A stretch of 64,000 bases of DNA from Peribacillus loiseleuriae (GCF_001183985.1 NZ_LFZW01000001.1:955144-1019143), one strand, 5' to 3'. Shown: positions 26,910-35,738, numbered from the stretch's first letter. Notes: generated by a model from the sequence alone, not told the origin. Made by a program: numbers and translations.

Positions 26910-28487
26910 TTGATTCGTAATGTGAGTAAATTAGTAGGGAAAACAAAAGAAAAGAAGCCTCATCTACAAAAGAATCACGAGGATTCTAAGCCACAGGATA
27001 CCCTTTATAAAAACTTCAACCAAAATGTCGAAACATTTCGTTCCGTTTATAATAATTGTTCAGATGTCGTTTTCCGTCCATTCTTACTTTTCGGAAAAAT
27101 AAGAGCGATGGTTATTTATATTGAGGGTCTTTCTGACATTGAGAAGATAGAAGAATTTGTCTTTTCTCCACTCATGCAGGAACCAGTCAACGAGCCACAA
27201 TCAATCAATGAATTTCTTGAACATAAACTGCCCGTTTCCCAAGTAACAAGAATGAATATGTTGGCAGATTGTATAGAATCCATCTCTTCTGGAAATCCGA
27301 TACTTCTCTATGAAGGGAAGAGTGAGGGATTTTCCTTAGGGTTGGCCAAATGGGAAAAGCGGGGGATTGAAGAACCAATAGCAGAGGGAGGAATTAGGGG
27401 ATCTCGAGAAGGATTTAATGAATCTTTAGAAATAAATACGTCTCAATTACGACGTATTATTAAAAGTCCTGCTCTTAAAATCCAATCGATGAAAATCGGG
27501 AATTATACGAAGACGACTGTTGCGGTTGCGTATATTGATGGCCTTGTAGATCAAGCGCTAATTGAAGAGATAACGAGTCGATTGGAGCGAATCGAGATAG
27601 ACGGCATTTTAGAAAGTGGGTACATTGAGGAAATGATTGAGGACAATCCGTATTCACCATTCCCTCAGATTATGTCAACAGAACGGCCGGATATCGCTTG
27701 TTCTAATTTGCTGGAGGGTAGGGCTGTCATTCTTGTAGAAGGTACTCCTTTTACTTTAATTGCTCCCATATCCTTCTTTTCTTTAATTCAATCACATGAG
27801 GATTATTATCAACGCTTTATGGTTGGCACGTTTATCAGATGGTTACGTTTTGCATTTCTTGGAATTTCTCTTTTGCTACCTTCCCTTTATGTTGCTATTT
27901 TGACTTTCCATCAGGAAGCGGTACCAACAGCGCTACTGCTTAGCATATCAGCGTCTCGAGAAGCGGTTCCTTTTCCTGCCATAGTAGAGGCGTTGATCAT
28001 GGAGATTACGTTTGAGGCACTGAGGGAGGCAGGGGTTCGATTGCCGAAGCAAATAGGCTCCGCTGTCAGTATTGTTGGAGCGCTTGTGATTGGCCAAGCG
28101 TCCGTTCAAGCAGGATTGGTTTCAGCACCAATGGTCATTGTCGTGGCGATTACGGGAATTGCTTCTTTCATGATGCCTCGTTATATTGCTGGAATTGCGA
28201 TCAGGATGCTGCGTTTTCCGATCATCCTACTTGCAGGTACATTAGGATTGCTCGGCATTATGATGGGAATTATCGCTATAGTCATTCACTTATGCAGTTT
28301 ACGTTCTTTCGGCATCCCCTATTTATCGCCACTAGCACCTTTAAAAGGCGGTGAGTTGAAAGATGTGCTATGGCGAGCTCCTTGGTGGATGATGGATACA
28401 CGACCACGCCTCACTGGAGAATCTAACTTATACCGTCAGTCCCCAGAACAGGCACCAAATCCAAAAAGGGGAGGTGGAACGGAATAA
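26910..28487 (+). CDS. GerAA-family spore germination protein (A subunit, second operon)
   Basis: This A subunit is about 525 residues, with a hydrophilic N-terminal part, the family stretch ESGYIEEMIEDNPYSPFP and TERPDIACSNLLEGRAVIL, and a membrane part of five to six helices (FPAIVEALIMEITFEALREA, VSIVGALVIGQASVQAG). The TTG at 26910 is chosen because AGAGGGGG is six bases upstream; the open frame continues to 26796 but without a ribosome site. It heads a four-gene plus-strand operon, A-C-small protein-B, separate from the operon at 14.4-19.5 kb. Confidence 0.94.
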   Translation: MIRNVSKLVGKTKEKKPHLQKNHEDSKPQDTLYKNFNQNVETFRSVYNNCSDVVFRPFLLFGKIRAMVIYIEGLSDIEKIEEFVFSPLMQEPVNEPQSINEFLEHKLPVSQVTRMNMLADCIESISSGNPILLYEGKSEGFSLGLAKWEKRGIEEPIAEGGIRGSREGFNESLEINTSQLRRIIKSPALKIQSMKIGNYTKTTVAVAYIDGLVDQALIEEITSRLERIEIDGILESGYIEEMIEDNPYSPFPQIMSTERPDIACSNLLEGRAVILVEGTPFTLIAPISFFSLIQSHEDYYQRFMVGTFIRWLRFAFLGISLLLPSLYVAILTFHQEAVPTALLLSISASREAVPFPAIVEALIMEITFEALREAGVRLPKQIGSAVSIVGALVIGQASVQAGLVSAPMVIVVAITGIASFMMPRYIAGIAIRMLRFPIILLAGTLGLLGIMMGIIAIVIHLCSLRSFGIPYLSPLAPLKGGELKDVLWRAPWWMMDTRPRLTGESNLYRQSPEQAPNPKRGGGTE

Positions 28488-28537
28488 AAGATTGAAGACG
28501 GGATAAAAAATTGGAGAAAGGAAAGGGGCGTCTCTTT

Positions 28538-29725
28538 ATGAAGAACATCTTTCTTTTGGTCTTAGTAAGCGGAGTAACCTTATTAGTAAGCGGTTGCTGG
28601 GATCGAGTGGAAGTTAATGATTTGGCCATTGTTACAGCAGCAGCAATCGATAAAAAAGATGACAATCAAATCGAACTATCCCTCCAAATATTTATCCCTA
28701 AAGCATTAAGTAGCGGAGGTGGTCAAGGAGGGGGAACGGGGGGAGGAGGAGCTGTTACGTTGGTGACATCCCATAAAGGTTCTAATATTTCAGATGCATT
28801 ATCCAAGCTTCAAAGCGAGTTCCCACGCAGAGTTTTTTGGGGACATTGTAAAGTGTTTATATTCGGCGAAAGGTTAGCGAAGGCAGGAATCCAAGAACAG
28901 ATGGATTTTTTGCTCCGTCATCCGCAGCCAAGAGAGAGAGCGTATGTGTATGTCAGTGAAGGAAAAGCAAAGCCTATCCTCGAATTATTTGCTCCTTTAG
29001 AGCGCTATTCCGCGGAAAGACTTCGGGAAATTTCTGATTTACATCTCGGAATGCAGGTAACATTGCAGGATTTAGATGAAAAGTTAATCGGTATTGCTCA
29101 AGCAGCCGCACTTCCAAGAGTTGATATTCTACCCCCAGAGAAGGGGCAAGAGAAATCACAAGGGAAGCCTTACATTGTTGGGACGGCAGTGTTTAAAAAA
29201 GATAAAATGATTGGAAAGCTGACGGAAAATGAAACAAGAGGAATATTGTGGATAAGAAATGAAATAGAGGCATCCACAGTTACCTTTAAACTAGGTGCTG
29301 AAAAAGGGAAGATATCAATAAATCCCATTGAGGCTACTATAAAGTTGGTTCCTGTAATTCAAAATAAGAAATGGATAATGGTCGTAAAGATTGATACAGA
29401 AGGATCTATCATCCAGAATGGAACGAATTTGAACCTTTCAAGTACAAAATTAATAAGGGCTGTAGAAAAAGCATTTGCAAAAGAAATAGAAAAGCGTATT
29501 AAACTAGCTTTTCAACAAACACAGCAAGTGTTGAAGGCTGATATTGTAGGTTTCGGTGAAGAGTTCTTTCGTAAATACCCTAAACAATGGAAAGAAAACG
29601 AAGGTCGCTGGGATAAGATATACCCTGAGATAGAATTAGAAATCGAAATAAAGGCTCATGTTCGTAGACAGGGCTATATAAACAAACCAGGTGGAATGCC
29701 TGAAAAAGAGGTGAAAGAACAATGA
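28538..29725 (+). CDS. GerAC-family germination lipoprotein (C subunit, second operon)
   Basis: The protein of about 395 residues starts with a lipoprotein signal ending VSGCW (lipidated Cys20), followed by DRVEVNDLAIVTAAAIDKK, the usual C-subunit opening, and a glycine-rich linker (SGGGQGGGTGGGG). The ATG at 28538 has GAAAGGGG upstream. Its last four bases overlap the start of the small membrane protein gene (ATGA), showing tight coupling. Confidence 0.94.
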   Translation: MKNIFLLVLVSGVTLLVSGCWDRVEVNDLAIVTAAAIDKKDDNQIELSLQIFIPKALSSGGGQGGGTGGGGAVTLVTSHKGSNISDALSKLQSEFPRRVFWGHCKVFIFGERLAKAGIQEQMDFLLRHPQPRERAYVYVSEGKAKPILELFAPLERYSAERLREISDLHLGMQVTLQDLDEKLIGIAQAAALPRVDILPPEKGQEKSQGKPYIVGTAVFKKDKMIGKLTENETRGILWIRNEIEASTVTFKLGAEKGKISINPIEATIKLVPVIQNKKWIMVVKIDTEGSIIQNGTNLNLSSTKLIRAVEKAFAKEIEKRIKLAFQQTQQVLKADIVGFGEEFFRKYPKQWKENEGRWDKIYPEIELEIEIKAHVRRQGYINKPGGMPEKEVKEQ

Positions 29726-29943
29726 GATGGGGGGCTTTTGTAAGTACAACGATCATCGTGGTACTGATCATTTTGTATGAATGGCCGAAAATGAAACAAA
29801 CCCCTAATAAAGACAAAGTGGCTTTTTTTACACTTCTCCTCATCGGTTGGGTGCTATCCATGTTCGATCTTCCCCATATGGGAGGACCGACTTCATGGAT
29901 TGTCACGCTTTTCAAGCCGTTTGGCAAGTTTATGGAAAAGTAA
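29722..29943 (+). CDS. Small two-helix membrane protein, candidate germinant receptor D subunit
   Basis: This 73-residue protein has two predicted membrane helices (residues about 4-20 and 34-50). Its ATG overlaps the C-subunit stop codon by four bases and it is followed by the B-subunit gene, so it is a bona fide operon member. Size, topology and position match small D-subunit proteins reported near other Bacillus germinant receptor operons and shown there to modulate germination rate. Assignment is by context, since I see no diagnostic motif. Confidence 0.8.
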   Translation: MRWGAFVSTTIIVVLIILYEWPKMKQTPNKDKVAFFTLLLIGWVLSMFDLPHMGGPTSWIVTLFKPFGKFMEK

Positions 29944-29999
29944 TTGTATAAGTGGAAGGCATCTCATATTTCCTTACTATCGTAGAAAGGAGCAAGATG

Positions 30000-31100
30000 A
30001 TGGAGAAAGGTAAAATTTCTGCGCTTCAGATGGCAATTATGATGTATCCAATGATTGTAGCTTCTGCTATTCTTGGGGTGCCGAGCATAACAGCCAAATA
30101 TGCTAAAAACGACTTATGGTTGTCCCCCATTTTCGCATCCATCATCGGGTATGTGACGGTGTATATCGTGTATAAACTGCATGAACTTTACCCAAAACAA
30201 ACCGTTATTCAATTTAGTGAATATATTTTAGGTAGGTTACTGGGTAAAATTCTTGGTTTATTATTTTTATTTTTTTATATCCAAACTACAGGAGTAATTC
30301 TCAGAGAGTATGCCGAATTTATTGTCGATTCGTTTCTAGTTCGTACTCCAATTAGCGTTACCATGGCATCGATGGTATTATTATGTGCTTTTATTGTATA
30401 TGGAGGTTTAGAAGTAATAGGGAGGGCTGCTCAATTGTTTTTCCCTCTTTTTGTCTTTCCACTTCTCATTTTAATTATCTTAGTAGTGCCTGATTTTGAA
30501 TTTAAGAATATCTTCCCGATATTAGGGGACGGAATCTGGCCGCCAATCAAGGGGGCGATTGTGCCAAGTGGATGGTTCACCGAATTTTTTATGGTGATTT
30601 TTCTATTCCCTTTTTTAACGGATAAAAAAAAGGGAATGAAATATGGAATGCTGACGGTATTTGCTGTAATGGTGACGTTGGTTGTGGTGAATCTGGTTGT
30701 TCTTTTTGTACTCGGGTCAGCAACAAGCTCAAAGGTTTATCCTCTGATGAATGTAGCACGCTATATCAGTATCGCTGAATTTTTTGAAAATTTCGAGTCT
30801 GCCGTCATGGCTATTTGGATTGTAGGTACGTTTATCAAAATATCAGGGTTTTATTATGTGGCTGTTTTAAGTACTGCACAATGGCTAAAACTTTCGGACT
30901 ATCGTCCTATTATATGGCCGATCGGGATTCTAATCGTAGTATTTGGTTTTTGGTCAATTCCTAATACATTGGAAATAGAGCGTTTTAATGAAGGAACCTT
31001 CCCAATGTTCGGAATAATCGTTCAAACGATTATTCCGCTGTTGTTGTTGTTGATAGCTGTTTTACGGAAAAAAAAACGTAAAAAAACTGAATCTAGCTAA
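30000..31100 (+). CDS. GerAB/GerBB-family spore germination permease (B subunit, second operon)
   Basis: This 366-residue protein has about ten membrane helices and opens MEKGKISALQMAIMMYPMIV, a typical B-subunit start. It is the last gene of the second gerA-type operon. AAAGGAG is seven bases before the ATG at 30000; the ATG at 29997 is also possible. It is clearly a distant paralogue of the tandem B genes at 14.4-16.6 kb, and so probably binds a different germinant. Confidence 0.94.
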   Translation: MEKGKISALQMAIMMYPMIVASAILGVPSITAKYAKNDLWLSPIFASIIGYVTVYIVYKLHELYPKQTVIQFSEYILGRLLGKILGLLFLFFYIQTTGVILREYAEFIVDSFLVRTPISVTMASMVLLCAFIVYGGLEVIGRAAQLFFPLFVFPLLILIILVVPDFEFKNIFPILGDGIWPPIKGAIVPSGWFTEFFMVIFLFPFLTDKKKGMKYGMLTVFAVMVTLVVVNLVVLFVLGSATSSKVYPLMNVARYISIAEFFENFESAVMAIWIVGTFIKISGFYYVAVLSTAQWLKLSDYRPIIWPIGILIVVFGFWSIPNTLEIERFNEGTFPMFGIIVQTIIPLLLLLIAVLRKKKRKKTESS

Positions 31101-31196
31101 TGTTATACAGCTAATGGCTTGCCGCTGGTGATGTATGGTCGTTGAAAAGGAGCTTTTGTAGAAAGGTGAAAAGTCTGTGTCCAGGATCGGTGGAAG

Positions 31197-31315
31197 TTTA
31201 TCCCGGTTCGTAGAGACGCTAATATCTTTGCTGAGCGAAGATATTAGCGTCTTTAGAACGGGACTAACAATGAGTTGGGGAGTAAGACCTCCCACTCATT
31301 GAAGTTTCACTTTAT
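31197..31315 (+). repeat. Dispersed palindromic repeat, family 2 (copy 3), with inserted hairpin
   Basis: TTTATCCCGGTTCG and AACGGGACTAACAA form the outer arm, with a perfect 15-base inverted repeat (AGACGCTAATATCTT, 31214-31253) in the position of the variable loop. The unit ends CATTGAAGTTTCACTTTAT. It lies downstream of the second ger operon and its hairpin could act as a transcript end. Confidence 0.8.
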
Positions 31316-31551
31316 AGATTATTTAATAATCGGCGGCAATGTTTGAATTTGAATGAGCTCAATATTATAGCAAGCGTAAAAGATTATGTATCATATTGTC
31401 GGTATAGCTCTATGGGACTTTCGAATTGAATGCCCAGCGTAGAAGACATAAACCTGTAGTGCATATTAAAAATTTTATTTAGTGAAAAAAGGAATAAAAA
31501 ATATTTGTTACTACTTTGTGAACGCTATTGCAAATGTGAAAGGAGGGTAGT

Positions 31552-31653
31552 ATGATGAATGTACAGAAAGTTAGTGAAAACATTCACAAACTATATTTTA
31601 GACAAACTAATCATGGAACAGCAAGCATTTTTTTTAAGCACTCATGTGAATAA
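31552..31653 (+). CDS. Short ORF, leader peptide or truncated gene before doxX
   Basis: A 33-codon ORF (MMNVQKVSENIHKLYF...) has an excellent ribosome site (AAAGGAGGG). Its start resembles the first residues of MBL-fold hydrolases (NVQKVSENI), so it may be the stump of a truncated gene, or a leader for doxX 43 bases downstream. The stop codon lies inside a Crp/Fnr-type palindrome. Confidence 0.4.
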   Translation: MMNVQKVSENIHKLYFRQTNHGTASIFFKHSCE

Positions 31654-31660
31654 TTTCACA
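31645..31660. promoter_or_regulatory. Crp/Fnr-type binding site before doxX
   Basis: TGTGAATAATTTCACA matches TGTGA-N6-TCACA exactly, the consensus shared by Crp and B. subtilis Fnr. It is 36 bases before the doxX start codon. No -10/-35 pair was convincing enough to define the promoter. Confidence 0.55.
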
Positions 31661-31696
31661 AACTTACGTTAAATTATTTTTAAGGAGAGATGTAGA

Positions 31697-32218
31697 ATGA
31701 AAACGAATTGGAATAACGGACCGATTATTAGTGGAGTTTGGGCAGTATTGAGAATTTGGTTAGGCATTCAATGGGTAATGGGTGGTTGGGGCAAACTTAC
31801 TAGTGGTGAATTCAATGCAGGTGGATTTATCCAAGGAGCGATAGCGAAAGCTGGTGGAGACCACCCGGCAGTTCAAGGTTGGTACGCAAGCTTCCTTGAA
31901 CAAGTGGCTTTACCAAATGCAGAACTATTTAGCTTCTTCGTTCAATGGGGTGAAATATTAGTAGGGGTCGGACTAATTCTTGGAGCGGCAACAATTCCAG
32001 CGTTAATTGCAGGAGCTTTCATGAATCTTAACTTCCTTTTAGCAGGGACGATAAGCACGAATCCAGTTTTCTATACAATCGCCATCATTCTCCTTTTTGC
32101 AGGAGCAGGAGCATATAATTATGGTGTAGACCGCTTTGCAATTCCATTCATTAAAGGATGGATAGGTAAAGATAAGGGGAATGGAAAGGTTTTTCGCAAA
32201 AGAGAAATTGCTCATTAA
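31697..32218 (+). CDS. DoxX family membrane protein
   Basis: This 173-residue protein has four predicted membrane helices and DoxX-family features (LRIWLGIQWVMGGWGKL near the start, LFSFFVQWGEILVGVGLILG near residue 75). DoxX-type proteins are linked to thiosulfate/quinone metabolism or electrophile stress in Bacillus (CatD, MhqP). AAGGAGA precedes the ATG, and an exact TGTGA-N6-TCACA site lies just upstream, suggesting control by oxygen limitation or a Crp/Fnr relative. A long perfect hairpin follows. Confidence 0.88.
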   Translation: MKTNWNNGPIISGVWAVLRIWLGIQWVMGGWGKLTSGEFNAGGFIQGAIAKAGGDHPAVQGWYASFLEQVALPNAELFSFFVQWGEILVGVGLILGAATIPALIAGAFMNLNFLLAGTISTNPVFYTIAIILLFAGAGAYNYGVDRFAIPFIKGWIGKDKGNGKVFRKREIAH

Positions 32219-32220
32219 GC

Positions 32221-32259
32221 TTAAGAAGAGGATGACTCAGTGAGTCATCCTCTTCTTAA
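32221..32259. terminator. Bidirectional hairpin between doxX and yfhD
   Basis: TTAAGAAGAGGATGACTCA and its exact complement form a 19-bp stem between convergent genes; it overlaps the yfhD stop codon. There is only a weak T-run, but the placement fits a shared transcript end. Confidence 0.7.
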
Positions 32260-32423
32260 TGTGTATTACGTTTCTGTTTTGCCCGCTTATCGGCTGCTTG
32301 TGAGCGTTGTTGTGCTTCTAAATCGTCATGGTCAGCAAGTTCTTGGGAAAATTCAATATCAAGTCCATCGCTTTTCTGATTTTTGAATCGTTGAACTGAT
32401 TGTTGGTTAAGCTCTTTCGCCAT
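32256..32423 (-). CDS. yfhD: YfhD family protein
   Basis: A 55-codon minus-strand gene starts with AGGGGGAATTAAG before its ATG. The product opens MAKELNQQSVQRFKNQ and has LDIEFSQELADHDDLEAQ and RAKQKRN, the acidic/basic pattern of YfhD (DUF of small spore-former proteins). In B. subtilis yfhD is next to yfhE and yfhF, as it is here. Function is unknown. It is short and was recognised by direct translation. Confidence 0.8.
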   Translation of the reverse strand: MAKELNQQSVQRFKNQKSDGLDIEFSQELADHDDLEAQQRSQAADKRAKQKRNTH

Positions 32424-32462
32424 TCTTAATTCCCCCTATCATGCAAAATGAGAACGTCTCAT

Positions 32463-32551
32463 AAGGGTCTGACCTCGCACTCTAAATCAGTATGTAATGT
32501 TTCAGATACTAATTATGTACTGTATTTAGTTGTTGCGGGGTCTGACCCTTT
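32463..32551. repeat. REP-like palindromic repeat, family 1 (copy c)
   Basis: AAGGGTCTGACCTCG at the left and GCGGGGTCTGACCCTTT at the right enclose a core nearly the same as the copy at 2958-3045. It lies between the yfhD and yfhE genes. Confidence 0.85.
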
Positions 32552-32618
32552 GCTTTTGAGATACCCTCATTTAGCTTTTGTAGAAATCAAAGTATCATGA
32601 GCGGAAATTCCCTCCAGC

Positions 32619-32747
32619 TTAATATAGTTTGCCGGATGACGCGTATCCACCAGCACGATCCGCTTTTTTAAAGTCCCTTGAGTAAAGAAATTCTTGTGTG
32701 GATGTTAATTTGTTCTTGACCAGTTTTTCTTTTCTTTTGCTTCCCAT
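32619..32747 (-). CDS. yfhE: YfhE family protein
   Basis: A 42-codon minus-strand gene has AGGAGCTGATGAAA just before its ATG. The product, beginning MGSKRKEKLVKNKLTSTQEF and containing YSRDFKKADRAGGYA, fits the YfhE family (STQE..Y...F..ADRAGGY). Position next to yfhD and before the yfhF gene agrees with B. subtilis. Function is unknown. Another frame of the same bases looks superficially rhodanese-like but has no start. Confidence 0.8.
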   Translation of the reverse strand: MGSKRKEKLVKNKLTSTQEFLYSRDFKKADRAGGYASSGKLY

Positions 32748-32922
32748 TTTCATCAGCTCCTATTTAGCAGTTGTTCATATTTTTTCCAATCAAACTGATT
32801 TTATACGATGAATCTTTTAAGGCGGATCCCAGTAAGTGTCAAAGTTTAGAATTTCTTAACAAAATTCATACACAGATAAAATAAAGCTGGATTAAACTAA
32901 ATATATGAAAAGGAGGTTGAGT

Positions 32923-33042
32923 ATGAAGCGATACTATTGTAATTATTGTTTAACGTTGACTAGGAAGACTGAGATTTGTAAAGAGTGTGGTAATAAAATT
33001 ATAAAACCAATAGAGGTCAATATTCAAAAGCAAAAAGCTTGA
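32923..33042 (+). CDS. Small zinc-ribbon protein (39 residues)
   Basis: AGGAGGTTGAGT precedes an ATG opening a 39-codon gene. The product contains two CxxC knuckles (YCNYC and CKEC, 14 residues apart), typical of a zinc ribbon, then a short basic tail. A short hairpin with a T-run (AAAAAGC / GCTTTTTTTT, 33034-33059) follows. I do not recognise a family. The region 33043-33362 holds no other supported gene. Confidence 0.6.
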   Translation: MKRYYCNYCLTLTRKTEICKECGNKIIKPIEVNIQKQKA

Positions 33043-33362
33043 GGAATATTGCTTTTTTTTATGTAGAGAAATAACGGAAATTCTCCTTCATCTTACTGCC
33101 ATCCTAAATCTACGTTGTTGCCTAAATTTCTAAAATAATTGAAAAGACTCCCAATAAGTAAATAAACAATGATAATATTTTTAATGGGCTGAAATTTGCC
33201 TATTCAGAAGTTCTCCTTCACAATTTGTTTAGATTCCTGCATAATTGGAATCGTTGGAAATATTCGATAATGGAATTTGGGATGTTTCTCGAGTTTATCG
33301 CAAATCCATATGTAGGATTTTTGTAAGAACATAAAGTAGAGTACATAAGGGAGATGGAGTTT

Positions 33363-33797
33363 GTGAAATGGATATACTTGTTGATGGCACTAGCTGGTGG
33401 ACTTGCTGTTGGAGTCCAGGCAGTGACCAACGGAGGTCTTGGAAAAAAAGTTGGGACATTAGAAGCTTCGTTGATTTCATTTTCTGTCGGCACAGCAGCT
33501 TTATTTTTCATTGTGCTTTTTTTCGGAAAGGGGAATTTACTTGCGATTTCTGAGGCTCCGAAAGGACAATTAATTGGCGGATTACTTGGCGCTTTTTATG
33601 TAATCATCATGGTAATGACAGTTCCGAAGCTCGGAGTTTCTTCAGCTCTCTTTGCCGTCATTGCAGGGCAGATTATAATGGGAGCGATCATCGACCATTT
33701 TGGCCTGTTTGGAGGGGAAAGAATCGCGCTTGACTTAAAGAAAATGGTAGCTATTGTGCTTATGATGGGATCTATTTACTTATTTAATCATAAGTAG
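33363..33797 (+). CDS. DMT-superfamily transporter of the YdcZ (DUF606) type
   Basis: This protein of about 145 residues has five predicted membrane helices and the YdcZ signature start IYLLMALAGGLAVGVQAVTNGGLGKKVG. YdcZ proteins are half-size drug/metabolite transporter family members that usually dimerise. I prefer the GTG at 33363, nine bases after AAGGGAG; an ATG at 33354 directly abuts that site. The gene stands alone. Confidence 0.88.
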   Translation: MKWIYLLMALAGGLAVGVQAVTNGGLGKKVGTLEASLISFSVGTAALFFIVLFFGKGNLLAISEAPKGQLIGGLLGAFYVIIMVMTVPKLGVSSALFAVIAGQIIMGAIIDHFGLFGGERIALDLKKMVAIVLMMGSIYLFNHK

Positions 33798-33827
33798 GTA
33801 GAAATTTGTCTAAAAAGACTAGAAAAG

Positions 33828-33850
33828 AAAAAGGACCCAAAATGGTCCTT
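33828..33850 (-). terminator. Terminator of yfhF
   Basis: Read on the minus strand, AAGGACC / GGTCCTT with a six-base loop is followed by TTTCTTTTCT. It lies just after the yfhF stop codon and may also serve the converging YdcZ-type gene. Confidence 0.8.
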
Positions 33851-33862
33851 AACGTTTAAAAA

Positions 33863-34768
33863 TTATTTTAATAAATCGTGAAGAGCTGCTTTTAGATCGG
33901 GATAAGCAAAGGTGAATTCATGATGTTGTAAAACGTCTGGAATCACCTTTTGTCCTTCTAATACGAGGGTACTCATTTCGCCGAGCATGGTTTTTAACAA
34001 AAACGGTGGCACAGGAAACCAATGAGGGCGATGCAGAACGGTACCTATCGTTTTCCCGAAGTACTTCATTTGCTGTGGGGATGGGGCGCTGAAATTAACA
34101 GGTCCATTAATCGCTTCATGATTCACACAAAACAAAAGCGCTCTAGCAACATCCTTAACATGAATCCAAGACAACCATTGCCGGCCTGTTCCAATTGTGC
34201 CGCCAGCAAATAATTGATAAGGAGTGACCATCATAGGAAGCGCCCCCGCACTCTTGCCAAGTATGACGCCGAAACGTGCAAATACTAACCGGCCGCAATA
34301 TGCTTTCGCTCTTGACGCTTCTTTTTCCCATAATTGTACTGTACGTGATAGAAAGTCTTCTTCAATTGTTTCGCTCTTTTCAGTAAAAACCTCTTTTTCT
34401 GATGTCCCATAATATCCAATTGCACTGGCATTAATGACCACTGCTGGTTTTTTTGTAAGCATCGAAAGGATCCGAGTCATTTCTCGCGTTGTCTCGACCC
34501 GACTCTCAACGATTATGCGTTTACGTTTATTTGTCCAACGCCCGCTATTCAACGATTCCCCAGAAAGATTAATGAATGCATCAATGCCAGCCAACTCATT
34601 CTCAGGGCTTGCAGATTGATCAAGCCATTTTACATATTTTACACCGGTAATAGGCTTTTTGTTTTCTGGATTTCTTGTAAGTATATAGATTTCATGGTTT
34701 TCTTTTCTAAGCTCTTGAATAAGAGCCATACCGACAAAGCCGCTTCCGCCTGCTATGGCAATTTTCAT
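33863..34768 (-). CDS. yfhF: TIGR01777-family nucleoside-sugar epimerase-like SDR (YfhF)
   Basis: This protein of about 301 residues has an N-terminal NAD(P)-binding motif (IAIAGGSGFVGMALIQEL), the NASAIGYYGTS stretch, a YxxxK-equivalent region and a C-terminal DUF1731-type segment, typical of the SDR39U1 group. The reaction is unknown. AAGGAGG precedes two adjacent ATG codons; the second (34768) is better spaced. It is divergent from recX with a family 2 repeat between, and matches yfhF of B. subtilis in order. Confidence 0.9.
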   Translation of the reverse strand: MKIAIAGGSGFVGMALIQELRKENHEIYILTRNPENKKPITGVKYVKWLDQSASPENELAGIDAFINLSGESLNSGRWTNKRKRIIVESRVETTREMTRILSMLTKKPAVVINASAIGYYGTSEKEVFTEKSETIEEDFLSRTVQLWEKEASRAKAYCGRLVFARFGVILGKSAGALPMMVTPYQLFAGGTIGTGRQWLSWIHVKDVARALLFCVNHEAINGPVNFSAPSPQQMKYFGKTIGTVLHRPHWFPVPPFLLKTMLGEMSTLVLEGQKVIPDVLQHHEFTFAYPDLKAALHDLLK

Positions 34769-34790
34769 CATTTGCCTCCTTGATTCAAGC

Positions 34791-34844
34791 TTTATCCCCG
34801 TTTAACAAGCTGTAATACCCCAACTGATGGAAGTTTCTCTTTTT
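34791..34844 (+). repeat. Dispersed palindromic repeat, family 2 (copy 4, short)
   Basis: TTTATCCCCGTTTAACAAGC joins directly to CTGTAATACCCCAACTGATGGAAGTTTCTCTTT, so the inner loop and second arm are lost. It lies between the divergent yfhF and recX genes. Confidence 0.65.
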
Positions 34845-34922
34845 CCCATCGTTACTTATTTCGATTCTTTTTCGCATAAACCTTCTTTCAAATATGGTAC
34901 ATTAGACAAAGAGGTGGTATTC

Positions 34923-35738
34923 TTGGCCGTTATTACGAAAATAACAACTCAACAAAAACGAACAGACCGCTATAATGTCTTCATGGATTATGGAAAGGGA
35001 AAAGGCGAGGAGTACGCCTTTAGTGTTGATGAAGAAGTATTATTGAAATTTCAGCTAAAAAAAGGCATGGAAATCAATGAATATGATCTTGCCGATATTC
35101 AACTGTATGATGAAATTCAGAAAAGCTTTACAAGTGCATTGAATTATTTATCGCACCGTATGCGTTCAGAGCAAGAAATTCGTATGTATTTAAAGAAAAA
35201 AGAAATAGATGAACCTATTATACAAGAAACGGTTTTGAAGCTATATAAATATAAGTACTTGGATGATCTCGAATTTGCTCGTGCTTTTGTAAGAACTTAT
35301 ATGAACGGTGGAAATAAAGGACCGATTATCATTCAGCAAGAGTTAAGAGAAAAAGGAGTCAAGCTATCGATTATTGAGCAAGCGATGGTGGAATATCCAA
35401 GTGAACAGCAAATTGAACATGCTGTCATGATGGCTGAGAAAGCAAGTAAGAAAGAGACGAAGCTTTCTGAGCGGGCCTTAAAACAAAAGCTGGACCAAAT
35501 ATTATCTCGAAAAGGCTTCACTAGAGATGTGATATCGATTGCACTTCAAGAGGTTACGGTTGAGAAAGATGATGACGAAGAATGGCGGTCACTCATGTTT
35601 CAGGCTGAAAAAATAAAACGACGATATCAGGGGTATACCGGATATGAATATGAGCAGCGAATGAAGCAGGCATTATTTGGTAAAGGATTTGCAATTGAAA
35701 TGATTGACCGATATTTATCTGATGAAGAACAAGATTAA
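34923..35738 (+). CDS. recX: Recombination regulator RecX
   Basis: This protein of about 271 residues has the RecX helical repeats (ALNYLSHRMRSEQEIRMYLK, YLDDLEFARAFVRTYM, LREKGVKLSIIEQAM), and binds RecA filaments to modulate recombination and repair. It is close to the B. subtilis length of 264. I place the start at the TTG at 34923, since AAAGAGGTGG is five bases upstream; sequence before this belongs to a repeat. The gene order with yfhF and yfhH is conserved. Confidence 0.93.
   Translation: MAVITKITTQQKRTDRYNVFMDYGKGKGEEYAFSVDEEVLLKFQLKKGMEINEYDLADIQLYDEIQKSFTSALNYLSHRMRSEQEIRMYLKKKEIDEPIIQETVLKLYKYKYLDDLEFARAFVRTYMNGGNKGPIIIQQELREKGVKLSIIEQAMVEYPSEQQIEHAVMMAEKASKKETKLSERALKQKLDQILSRKGFTRDVISIALQEVTVEKDDDEEWRSLMFQAEKIKRRYQGYTGYEYEQRMKQALFGKGFAIEMIDRYLSDEEQD

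Noticed and set aside
32560..32680. Minus-strand rhodanese-like reading (VLVDTRHPANY) between yfhD and recX
   Set aside because: It is another frame of the yfhE gene, has no start codon or ribosome site, and lacks the rhodanese active-site cysteine loop.
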